This document shows positions 34,889 through 42,660 of a DNA stretch of 50,867 bases, in pieces. The stretch is from Candidatus Thiomargarita nelsonii. GTDB lineage: Bacteria > Pseudomonadota > Gammaproteobacteria > Beggiatoales > Beggiatoaceae. Each line of letters begins with the position of its first letter. Position 1 is the first letter of the stretch. The DNA is taken from the NCBI GenBank assembly GCA_000785145.2, contig JSZA02000038.1:1-50867 (forward strand), in the 5' to 3' direction. The notes beneath the pieces are model-generated. The model was given only the letters and a program-made list of their open reading frames with translations, did no database searches and was not told where the DNA came from. Made by a program: the position numbers and the translations under genes.

Positions 34889-36559
34889 ATGGCTCAATAT
34901 ATTTATACGATGAACCGCGTTGGCAAAATCGTGCCACCCAAGCGGGAAATACTGAAAGATATTTCATTATCCTTTTATCCGGGTGCCAAAATTGGCGTAT
35001 TAGGTTTAAATGGTGCAGGGAAATCCTGTTTATTACGCATTATGGCGGGCGTGGATAAAGAATATCACGGAGAAGCGCGTCCACAGGCGGGTATTAAAGT
35101 GGGTTATTTGCCACAAGAACCTCAATTAAATTTGAGCAAAGATGTGCGTGGCAATGTTGAAGAAGGGGTTGCTGAAACTAAGGCTTTATTGGATCGTTTT
35201 GATGAGATTAGCCTGAAATTTTCTGAGCCGATGAGCGATGATGAGATGAATGCCTTATTGGCAGAGCAAGGCAAATTGCAAGATGCGATTGATGCGGCGG
35301 ATGCTTGGGATTTGGATAGGAAGTTGGAGGTAGCGGCGGATGCCTTGCGTTTGCCTGATTGGAAAACGGATGTCAATCAATTGTCAGGTGGCGAAAAACG
35401 TCGTGTGGCTTTGTGTCGATTATTGTTATCGGCGCCCGATATGTTGTTATTGGATGAGCCGACTAACCATTTAGATGCCGAATCGGTGGCGTGGTTAGAA
35501 ATATTTTTGCAAGAATATCCGGGTACCGTGGTTGCCGTGACGCATGATCGTTATTTTTTAGATAATGTCGCCGGTTGGATTTTAGAATTAGATCGGGGGC
35601 GGGGGATACCTTGGGAGGGGAATTACTCGTCATGGTTGGAACAAAAAGAAGAACGCTTGGATCAGGAAGAAAAACAAGAATCGGCGCGTCATCGAGCGAT
35701 CAAAGCCGAATTGGCTTGGGTGCGGAGTAATCCTAAAGGTCGTCATACGAAGAGTAAGGCGCGTTTGGCGCGTTTTGATGACTTGGTGCAGCAAGACGTG
35801 GAAAAACGTAATGCGACTCAAGAAATTTATATTCCACCTGGGGCACGTTTAGGTGATTTAGTGGTAGAGGCGGAGAATGTCCGCAAGGCTTATGGTGAGC
35901 GTTTATTGATAGAAAATCTCAATTTTAATTTGCCCAAAGGGGGAATTGTCGGCGTGATTGGAGCGAATGGGGCGGGTAAAACGACGCTATTTCGCATGAT
36001 CGTCGGACAAGAGCAAGTGGATGCTGGAGAATTGCGAATGGGTTCAACGGTTGAATTGGCTTATGTTGATCAATCGCGTGATGCGCTGAATGGTGAAAAA
36101 ACAGTCTGGGAAGAGATTTCTGATGGAATGGATAACATTATTGTTGGTCAATATGAAATTGGCTCCCGTGCTTATGTCGGGCGTTTCAATTTTAAGGGCT
36201 CAGATCAACAAAAGCGTGTCAAGGACTTATCAGGTGGAGAACGCCATCGGGTACATTTAGCAAAATTGTTGAAACGTGGTGGAAATTTTTTATTATTGGA
36301 TGAACCGACTAATGATTTAGATGTAGAAACGCTACGGGCGCTTGAAGAGGCACTGCTGGTTTTTCCGGGTTGTGCGGTGGTGATTTCGCATGATCGTTGG
36401 TTTTTAGATCGTATTGCGACGCATATTTTAGCCTTTGAAGGGGAAAGCCAAGTGACTTGGTTTGAGGGAAATTATGCTGATTATGAGGCGGATCGTCATC
36501 GCCGTTTTGGGACAGATGATAAGCCGCATCGCATTAAATATAAAAAGTTGAATGGTTAG
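34889..36559 (+). CDS. ettA: ABC-F translation factor EttA
   Basis: 556 residues, matching the 555 of E. coli EttA (energy-dependent translational throttle), a cytoplasmic ATPase that binds the ribosomal E site. Two ABC domains: first with Walker A GLNGAGKS, signature LSGGEKRR, Walker [12 protein letters not shown]; second with [16 protein letters not shown] and [11 protein letters not shown]. The P-site tRNA-interacting linker lies between them ([20 protein letters not shown]). No membrane helices. ATG 34889 lacks a clear Shine-Dalgarno site. Its first 30 codons and leader are duplicated at 26099-26262. Confidence 0.95.
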   Translation: MAQYIYTMNRVGKIVPPKREILKDISLSFYPGAKIGVLGLNGAGKSCLLRIMAGVDKEYHGEARPQAGIKVGYLPQEPQLNLSKDVRGNVEEGVAETKALLDRFDEISLKFSEPMSDDEMNALLAEQGKLQDAIDAADAWDLDRKLEVAADALRLPDWKTDVNQLSGGEKRRVALCRLLLSAPDMLLLDEPTNHLDAESVAWLEIFLQEYPGTVVAVTHDRYFLDNVAGWILELDRGRGIPWEGNYSSWLEQKEERLDQEEKQESARHRAIKAELAWVRSNPKGRHTKSKARLARFDDLVQQDVEKRNATQEIYIPPGARLGDLVVEAENVRKAYGERLLIENLNFNLPKGGIVGVIGANGAGKTTLFRMIVGQEQVDAGELRMGSTVELAYVDQSRDALNGEKTVWEEISDGMDNIIVGQYEIGSRAYVGRFNFKGSDQQKRVKDLSGGERHRVHLAKLLKRGGNFLLLDEPTNDLDVETLRALEEALLVFPGCAVVISHDRWFLDRIATHILAFEGESQVTWFEGNYADYEADRHRRFGTDDKPHRIKYKKLNG

Positions 36560-36597
36560 GGACTGATTTTCTCGTTCCGTTGCTCCGCAAAAATAAG

Positions 36598-36661
36598 GGG
36601 CAACCATAAAGGATTGCCCCTACAAAAGTGGCATGTAGGGGCAATCCCTTGTGGTTGCCCG
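36598..36661. repeat. GGGCAACC...GGTTGCCC palindrome
   Basis: Best-preserved copy: GGGGCAACCATAAAGG followed by ATTGCCCCTAC, an 18-bp loop, and GTAGGGGCAATCCC followed by TTGTGGTTGCCC. It lies just after ettA. Confidence 0.85.
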
Positions 36662-36714
36662 AAGTAACTAAATGAGAGTACAACTAATGCAAAACAACGA
36701 ATAAAAAAAAACAT

Positions 36715-36763
36715 GCGCCAGAATTATCGGCTCTCGTCTTGGAAAAAGTCAACAATCCAGAGG
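36715..36763 (+). pseudogene. 50-bp scrap of a CHAT gene
   Basis: GCCAGAATTATCGGC... and GTCAACAATCCAGAGGGCA match the region that encodes PELSAIVLGQVNNPEG in the gene at 47158 (there 48482-48531). Confidence 0.7.
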
Positions 36764-36804
36764 GCAGCGCTGGAATTTAAAGCGAGTCTCGCACAGGAAA
36801 CGAT

Positions 36805-36993
36805 ATGAAAACGGATATGTTAATACGTTATGAAGGTATGAGAGCATTGCGAGAACGTCTAAGCCCAGTTGAAGCAGAAAAATTTATTGTCCGCCGTGAA
36901 CCTTTTGATTACACGGAATGGCAACAAACCCTCTGGCAAAATAAAACGGTTGATGAATTATTTGAAGCGGCTAAACAACAGAGCCGTCATTAG
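36805..36993 (+). CDS. Small antitoxin-like protein
   Basis: 62 residues, MKTDMLIRYEGMRALRERL followed by PVEAEKFIVRREPFDYTEW and an acidic C-terminal helix. It resembles small proteins often found next to toxin or nuclease genes in cyanobacteria and sulfur bacteria; no toxin partner is adjacent here. AGGAAA precedes the ATG by six bases. The gene is flanked by 38-bp direct repeats. Confidence 0.6.
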   Translation: MKTDMLIRYEGMRALRERLSPVEAEKFIVRREPFDYTEWQQTLWQNKTVDELFEAAKQQSRH

Positions 36994-37133
36994 CTGTACT
37001 AAACTGAGAGTACAACTAATGCAAAACAACGAATAAAAAAAAACCGGCTCTTATATAATAGACTTGTCCCTAAATAGTACAACGGATTAGCGAAAAGAAC
37101 GGATTAGTTCTAAAGCAACCAAGGATTTTTTTT

Positions 37134-37236
37134 CTCGTTCCCACGCTCTGCGTGGGAATGCCTTGCAGGACGCTCTGCGTCCTGCACCGCAGAGCGGTGC
37201 AAACATGCATTCCCACGCAGAGCGTGGGAACGAGGA
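37134..37236. repeat. CGTTCCCACGCTC...GAGCGTGGGAACG palindrome
   Basis: Long dyad: CTCGTTCCCACGCTCTGCG at the left and CGCAGAGCGTGGGAACGAG at the right, enclosing GACGCTCTGCGTCC and GCAGAGCGGTGC sub-hairpins. A related half is at 49040-49085. It lies directly upstream of hsdM. Confidence 0.85.
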
Positions 37237-37271
37237 AAACTTGAAACCCTTATCACTAAGCAAACATTTAA

Positions 37272-39326
37272 ATGAACAGCGAAGAACTAAAACAACTCGA
37301 AAACGATCTTTGGGCAGCGGCTGATAACTTACGCGCCAATACCGATTTAAAATCCACTGAATATGCAACCCCAGTATTGGGGCTAATTTTTTTAAAGTTT
37401 GCCGATAACAATTATCGCAAGGTTGAAGTCGCTATTAATAAAGAGTTTAAAAAATTGTCAGGCACTCGTCGGGAGAAACCTATTTCTCATATTGCAATTG
37501 CAAAATGTGGTTTTTATTTGCCTGATCATGCCCGTTATGATTATTTGCTCAAATTACCGGAGCAGGAAGATGTGGCGAAAAAAATAAAAGAGGCTATGCT
37601 GGCTATTGAAAAGCATAAATCGGAGTTGGATGGTGTGTTGCCCAAAGATGAATATGTGCAGCTCACTCGTACCGATAAAGGGATTCCCGCCCAGTTATTA
37701 AAAAGCTTTTCTAATATTCCCCCTGATGCTGGTGGTGATGTGTTTGGTAAAATCTATGAATTTTTCTTGGGTAAATTTGCCTTGAGCGAGGGGCAGAAAG
37801 GCGGCGAGTTTTTTACGCCCACTTCTGTAGTGCGGCTGATGGTCGAAATCATTGAGCCTTATAAAGGGACAGTGTATGATCCGGCTTGTGGTTCTGGCGG
37901 TATGTTTGTACAATCCCAGCATTTTGTCGCCCAACATTATGATCAAGATCAGCTTTATGTCTATGGACAGGAGAAAACCCTTGATACCGTTAAACTGGCC
38001 AAAATGAATTTAGTGGTTAATGGTTTGCGCGGTGAAATACGGCAGGCGAATAGTTATGCGGAAGACCCTTTTAATGGTTTGGATAAATTTGATTATGTGA
38101 TGGCGAATCCCCCTTTTAATGTGGATGATGTGCCCATCGCTACAGTGGAAGGTGATCCACGTTTTAATCGTTATGGCATTCCTCGTAAGAAAACCAAGGT
38201 TAAAAAAAGTGAAGCGGGTAAGGAGACGGTCCCAAATGCTAACTATTTGTGGATCAATTTATTTGCAAGCTCAATTAAACAAAATGGCCGCGCCGCGCTA
38301 GTCATGGCTAATTCGGCATCTGATGCCCGCCATTCTGAGGCGGATATTCGCCAGAGCTTGATAGAAAAAAACCTTATTTATGCTATGCTCACTTTACCAT
38401 CAAATATGTTTTACACGGTGACGTTGCCTGCGACGCTGTGGTTTTTTGATAAGGCAAAGCCGGATGAGCGTATTTTATTTATTGATGCGCGTAATATTTT
38501 TACGCAGATAGATCGCGCCCACCGTGAATTTAATGCCGCCCATATTGAAAATCTCTCTATTATTAGTAAGTTACATCGTGGAAATCGTCAGGCGTTTGTT
38601 GAGTTGATTGATCGCTATTTTGCCGAGGGTATGGCGGTATTGCTTGAGAATGAGCAGCAGGTTAAACCGGTGAGGGAGCAGTTATTAGCGGTGTTGGATG
38701 ATGAACAAGGGAAATTAGCCGTTGATGAATTGTTGGCTCAGTGGCAAGGTTTGAGTGAGTTGCAAAACCGTTATAATGATTATGTGAGTGGGCAGAAGGA
38801 AACTGATATTGGTATAATAAATAGTCGTCAACAGGCATTACGCACGGCTTTTGATCCATTTTTTGAGGGTTTGCATAGTGGTTTAAAGCAGTTGGATAAG
38901 CGGGTACGTCAGCATGAAAAGCTTAAACTTGAGGCTACGAAAGCCGCTGGTAAAAGAGCCAGTACTGCTCGTAATATTAAGGAGTTGAAAGAAGTTTTGG
39001 AGCAATTGCATCAGAAGGTGAAAAATGCGGAAAGTTATTATAAGCATATTCACTGGTTGCAAGCGCGTTTTCCTAGTGCGGAATATGAAGATGTGACAGG
39101 GCTGTGTAAGTTGGCAACGGTGGCGGAGGTGAAAGAGCAGGATTATTCCTTGAATCCGGGGCGTTATGTGGGGGTGGTGATTGAGGAGGATGGGAAGACG
39201 GAGGAGGAGTTTGTTTCAGAATTGATAACGTTAAATGAAGAATATATAGCTTTGTTTGAAGAATCAGAAAAACTCAAATCAGTCATCATAAGTAATGTTG
39301 CTTCTATAACTGGAGAAGGTGAATAA
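37272..39326 (+). CDS. hsdM: Type I restriction-modification methylase subunit
   Basis: 684-residue HsdM, an N6-adenine methyltransferase. N-terminal HsdM_N domain (MNSEELKQLENDLWAAADNLR), then the catalytic domain with motif X/I region FFTPTSVVRLMVEII and VYDPACGSGGMFVQS (SAM binding) and motif IV DYVMANPPFNVDD. The C-terminal 230 residues are a long coiled-coil-rich extension (KQLDKRVRQHEKLKLEATKA), longer than in classical HsdM of about 520 residues. ATG 37272 is chosen by homology; no strong ribosome site. It is followed after 5 bp by hsdS. Confidence 0.93.
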   Translation: MNSEELKQLENDLWAAADNLRANTDLKSTEYATPVLGLIFLKFADNNYRKVEVAINKEFKKLSGTRREKPISHIAIAKCGFYLPDHARYDYLLKLPEQEDVAKKIKEAMLAIEKHKSELDGVLPKDEYVQLTRTDKGIPAQLLKSFSNIPPDAGGDVFGKIYEFFLGKFALSEGQKGGEFFTPTSVVRLMVEIIEPYKGTVYDPACGSGGMFVQSQHFVAQHYDQDQLYVYGQEKTLDTVKLAKMNLVVNGLRGEIRQANSYAEDPFNGLDKFDYVMANPPFNVDDVPIATVEGDPRFNRYGIPRKKTKVKKSEAGKETVPNANYLWINLFASSIKQNGRAALVMANSASDARHSEADIRQSLIEKNLIYAMLTLPSNMFYTVTLPATLWFFDKAKPDERILFIDARNIFTQIDRAHREFNAAHIENLSIISKLHRGNRQAFVELIDRYFAEGMAVLLENEQQVKPVREQLLAVLDDEQGKLAVDELLAQWQGLSELQNRYNDYVSGQKETDIGIINSRQQALRTAFDPFFEGLHSGLKQLDKRVRQHEKLKLEATKAAGKRASTARNIKELKEVLEQLHQKVKNAESYYKHIHWLQARFPSAEYEDVTGLCKLATVAEVKEQDYSLNPGRYVGVVIEEDGKTEEEFVSELITLNEEYIALFEESEKLKSVIISNVASITGEGE

Positions 39327-39331
39327 CTAAA

Positions 39332-40522
39332 ATGATAGAAGTAAAGAAGGCGAAAGATATTGTCACCTTTAAAACGGGAAAACTGGATTCTAATGCTGCT
39401 GAGGAAGAGGGAAAGTATCCTTTTTTTACTTGTTCTCAAGAAACATTTCGCATAAATAGTTACGCATTTGATACTGAATGTACTCTTTTGGCAGGAAATA
39501 ACGCTGCTGGAATTTTCCCGCTAAAATACTATAAAGGCAAATTTAATGCTTATCAAAGAACTTATGTTATAGAGCCAATAGATAAAGCTGTTCTTGATAT
39601 ACGGTATTTTTATTATTACCTAAGACCATTGTTAACTGGATTTCAGCAACAAGCCACAGGAGCTACAACTAAATTTTTGACATTAAAGATTTTAAATAAT
39701 CTTGATGTGTGGATACCAAAAATTGAAACCCAAAAAAAAATCGCCGCCATCCTCTCCGCCTATGACGATCTGATCGAAAACAACAAACGCCGTATCGCCT
39801 TATTGGAAAAAATGGCCGAAGAAATATACCGCGAATGGTTTGTCCGCTTTCGCTTTCCCGGCTACCAAAACAGCAAATTTGAGAAAGGGATTCCTAAGGG
39901 GTGGAAGGTTAAACCTTTCTCAGATGTTGTTCATATAAATCCAAAGGAATTCCTTGAGAAAGAGGAAGAAAAACCTTTTGTAGGTATGGAATCACTTTCT
40001 ACCAATTCAATGTATTTTGAGGCAACTGAAAGAAGAAAAGGGAATGCTGGTTCTAAGTTTAGAAATGGAGATACACTTTTTCCAAGAATTACACCCAGTC
40101 TAGAAAATGGTAAACGTGGATTCACCATGAGTCTCGATGAAGATGAGGTTGCAATTGGCTCTACTGAATTTATTATTATGCGCCAAAAAGAGTTAACTCC
40201 AGAGTTTATCTATTTATTGTGTTGTTTCGAGCCTTTCAGAACTCATGCTGAAATAAGTATGGTTGGTGCATCTGGTAGACAGCGTGTAGCTGAAAATTGT
40301 TTTTCATTTTTCTTGGTTCCTACACCACCAAGTGAAGTGCTAGAAAAATTTACTGAAGTAATAAGCCCCATGTTTGAACAAATAAAGACGTTATGTAAAC
40401 AAAATACTGTATTGGCCAATACCCGAAATCAGCTACTTCCCCGACTAATCTCCGGCAAACTCTCCGTAGAAAATCTCGACATCCAATTTCCGCCCAGTAT
40501 GTTAAATGACGATATTGCATAA
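39332..40522 (+). CDS. hsdS: Type I restriction-modification specificity subunit
   Basis: 396 residues with two target-recognition domains. The central conserved segment IAAILSAYDDLIENNKRRIALLEKMAEEIYREWFVRFRFP separates them, and the C-terminal copy of the spacer (NTRNQLLPRLISGKLSVENL) closes the protein. It determines the DNA site methylated by HsdM. Five bases separate it from hsdM, so the pair is co-transcribed. Confidence 0.92.
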   Translation: MIEVKKAKDIVTFKTGKLDSNAAEEEGKYPFFTCSQETFRINSYAFDTECTLLAGNNAAGIFPLKYYKGKFNAYQRTYVIEPIDKAVLDIRYFYYYLRPLLTGFQQQATGATTKFLTLKILNNLDVWIPKIETQKKIAAILSAYDDLIENNKRRIALLEKMAEEIYREWFVRFRFPGYQNSKFEKGIPKGWKVKPFSDVVHINPKEFLEKEEEKPFVGMESLSTNSMYFEATERRKGNAGSKFRNGDTLFPRITPSLENGKRGFTMSLDEDEVAIGSTEFIIMRQKELTPEFIYLLCCFEPFRTHAEISMVGASGRQRVAENCFSFFLVPTPPSEVLEKFTEVISPMFEQIKTLCKQNTVLANTRNQLLPRLISGKLSVENLDIQFPPSMLNDDIA

Positions 40523-40571
40523 AAAGCGAATAATCGCACAACATAAAAAGCGAATATCAGGATCATTTGTC

Positions 40572-40733
40572 ATGGCAAAGCCATCTGAAAAACTAGCTGA
40601 ATCTCTTGACGTTCTTCACAACCTTCAGGAGTGTGGCTCAATTTTGTGCTGTTTACCTCCAGCATCTCTGTTACCATGTCATGTTGTTTCGGGAATGGAG
40701 CGCAGCGGATTTCCCGAAACGAAGTCAGCGTAG
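40572..40733 (+). pseudogene. N-terminal fragment resembling a Fic/AbiEi-like protein
   Basis: MAKPSEKLAESLDVLHNLQ resembles the N-terminal HTH of some Fic and AbiEi-type proteins. After about 25 codons the sequence runs into a REP palindrome and stops. If correct, a defence-related gene stood between hsdS and hsdR. Confidence 0.4.
40686..40720. repeat. REP-like palindrome 1 (GTTTCGGGAA...TTCCCGAAAC)
   Basis: Arms GTTTCGGGAAT and ATTTCCCGAAAC with a GGAGCGCAGCGG core. Located before the REP-associated transposase. Confidence 0.85.
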
Positions 40734-40783
40734 CTAAACCCCCAAACACAATTGGAGGCAAACAATGAAGTGGAAAAACTAAA

Positions 40784-41152
40784 ATAGTTATAGATTCGCT
40801 ACAAAAATATATTGATAAATATACAGTTAATTTGTATGGCTATGTGATTATGGGTAACCATATTCATATTCTAATTTCAGCAGCAACCACAGAAAATGTA
40901 AAGCGTTGTGTACAGCAAACATTACGTGATAGTTCCAACAAAATGATTCGCAAATTAGAAAGTTTTTTAGACACACAATTTGCATCACAAGCACAAAGCC
41001 TTTTGCAAACTTTTGCCAAACACAGCAATGGAAAAGCACGTTATGCGGTGTGGAAGGAACAGACTCGTGGTATTCCAATTTATACATCAACTGTTTTTTA
41101 CACTCAATTGGACTACATTCATAATAATCCAGTACGTGCTCAATTACATTGA
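40784..41152 (+). pseudogene. REP-associated tyrosine transposase (RAYT), 5' degraded
   Basis: Encodes IVIDSLQKYIDKY, YGYVIMGNHIHILI (HUH metal-binding motif), a helical middle and KQLDYIHNNPV-like sequence (TQLDYIHNNPVRAQL) with the presumed catalytic Tyr. The upstream frame has stops and no start codon, and the usual N-terminal segment is missing. It is flanked by three GTTTCGGGAA palindromes, its likely REP substrates. It lies between hsdS and the hsdR fragment. Confidence 0.8.
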
Positions 41153-41169
41153 CTCACCGATTTTTTAGG

Positions 41170-41266
41170 GTTTCGGGAAATACGCTGCGCTCCATTCCCG
41201 AAACAACGAAAGGGAAGGTTTCTTCATTAGGGTTTCGGGAAATACGCTGCGCTCCATTCCCGAAAC
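41170..41266. repeat. REP-like palindromes 2 and 3
   Basis: Copies at 41170-41204 and 41232-41266, identical to each other and opposite in orientation to copy 1 at 40686. This is a BIME-like arrangement around the RAYT. Confidence 0.88.
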
Positions 41267-41282
41267 AACAGGTAAATCACTT

Positions 41283-41786
41283 ATGACAAAAAACATTATT
41301 TCCGAAAACGACATCGAACAAGAAACCCTAAAAAAACTGCAACAACACTGTTTTCAACGGCTCAACTGCTACACGCCCAAACAAGAAAACATCAACGACC
41401 GTTCAAACCGCCAAGACAAGCGCGATGTCATCCTATCCGAACGCCTAAATCCCAGCATTCCAGAACCCACGATTGATAACGTCATCGAAACCATCATGGA
41501 TCGTCGCACAGCCATGCCCCCCCTAGCCGCCAACATGCAACTATACAGCCTAATCCGTGACGGTGTCCCAGTAGAATTTGAAGACGCGCAAGGCATTAAA
41601 CACCCTGAAAGAGTACAACTAATTGATTTTGAAAATCATTATAGCGATGCAAACGCAAGCAATGACTACTTGGCAGTCTCCCAACTCTGGATAAAAACCA
41701 CTGCTCAAACCCCTAAAGCCGCTTACCGCCGCCCCGATATCATCCTATATATCAATGGTCTCCCCCTCGTTATCTCTTTTTATTAA
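41283..41786 (+). pseudogene. hsdR: Type I restriction endonuclease HsdR, N-terminal fragment
   Basis: 167 codons of the HsdR N-terminal nuclease domain: SENDIEQETLKKLQ, RQDKRDVILSERL, then YRRPDIILYINGLPLV, where the PD of the PD-(D/E)XK site is present. The ELK half of the catalytic motif should follow immediately, but the sequence turns into CHAT-gene sequence at a shared ATCTCTTTTT. The helicase domains (more than 800 residues) are absent from the window. The locus therefore cannot restrict DNA, leaving HsdM-HsdS as a solitary methylase. Confidence 0.9.
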
Positions 41787-42385
41787 AAAAATACCACTCG
41801 CGTATCTTTAAACAAGCCGATGCCACTGAAGCCAATTTACAACGATTCAATCGTGAAGGGCTCTTAGCCAAATATCGTTATTTAGTCTTTTCGGCACATG
41901 GCTATCTCAGCCCCCAAGTGCCAGCATTATCGGCGATAGTGTTGGGAAAAATCGACAATAAGAGGGCATTGATGGTTATATCACCGCTGGAGAATGGGCA
42001 GGCTATAATTTAAAGAGTGATTTGATGGTATTATCCGCGTGTGAGACGGGCTTGGGAGATCAATGCCATTAAGTTAAGCTTTTTTTGTAGGGTGGGTAGA
42101 GCAGAGCGAAACCCACCATTGTTATAAATTTCAAATGTTTGGTGGGTTTCGCTCTCGCTCTACCCACCCTACAATATCTCTTAACTTAATGGCATTGGCT
42201 TGGGAGATGCTGTCAGTGGCGAAGGCGTGATGGGTTTGCCTTATGCGCTATATGTGGCAGGCAATAAAAATACTATTCTCACTTTGTGGTCGATTTCAGA
42301 TGAAGTGACGGTGGAATTTATTAAAAAGGGTGGCGCCTATAGTAAACCTAAGTATTGGGCGGCGTTTGTCTTGTATGGGATTTAA
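41787..42385 (+). pseudogene. CHAT-domain remnant interrupted by a MITE
   Basis: Begins at the hsdR junction with KKYHSRIFKQADATEANLQRF, includes the His segment FSAHGYLSPQVP and the Cys segment VLSACETGLGD, then the MITE, then the rest to YWAAFVLYGI. A deletion removes 25 codons after TVEFI, joined through a GAATTTAT repeat, and a frameshift lies near 41950. Both catalytic segments are still recognisable. Confidence 0.88.
42061..42197. mobile_element. MITE, CAATGCCATTAAG family (copy 5)
   Basis: 137 bp, ends CAATGCCATTAAGTTAA and TTAACTTAATGGCATTG, exact 11-bp target duplication GCTTGGGAGAT (42050-42060, 42198-42208). The interior is another palindrome, GTAGGGTGGGTAGAGC...GCTCTACCCACCCTAC. 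It sits just after the CHAT catalytic-Cys codon. Confidence 0.95.
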
Positions 42386-42424
42386 AGCGCGTCACAGAAA
42401 TCCGATTTTTTTAAAAAGCTTGTC

Positions 42425-42550
42425 GTCCCGACGGAGGAGGGAACTTACTGAGGGATCGGATGTTTGGTGGGTTTCGCTCTACCCACCCTACAAAAAAAAC
42501 GTATTTGTGCTTGATCCCTCAGAGCAAAGGGACAGGCTTAATGGCATTGA
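42425..42550. repeat. Partial MITE with GGTGGGTTTCGCTC interior
   Basis: Right-end-like CTTAATGGCATTG at 42538-42550 and the interior GGTTTCGCTCTACCCACCCTAC, but no matching left end. CTGAGGGATC and GATCCCTCAG form an inner inverted repeat. Probably a decayed copy. Confidence 0.55.
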
Positions 42551-42660
42551 GAACTGCAAATGGACAAAATGCTAATACCGTGAATGGCTTTTTAGGCTAT
42601 CTTATCGTCTTATTGTGTTATCATGTCGATTCCATTAGGAATTTAATAAGGTATTTGGAA

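Larger units (their letters stand above)
36670..37047. repeat. Direct repeats of about 38 bp around a small gene
   Basis: GAGAGTACAACTAATGCAAA plus ACAACGAATAAAAAAAA occurs at about 36673-36709 and again at about 37011-37047, enclosing a short CHAT scrap (36715-36763) and the 62-residue gene. Confidence 0.8.

Noticed and set aside
34889..36559. Antibiotic-resistance ABC-F protein
   Set aside because: Length, linker and motifs match housekeeping EttA rather than resistance ABC-F proteins.
42460..42660. Upstream extension of the GNAT-methyltransferase frame
   Set aside because: It translates repeat sequence (ACCCACCCTAC palindrome and a MITE end) and does not belong to the GNAT fold.
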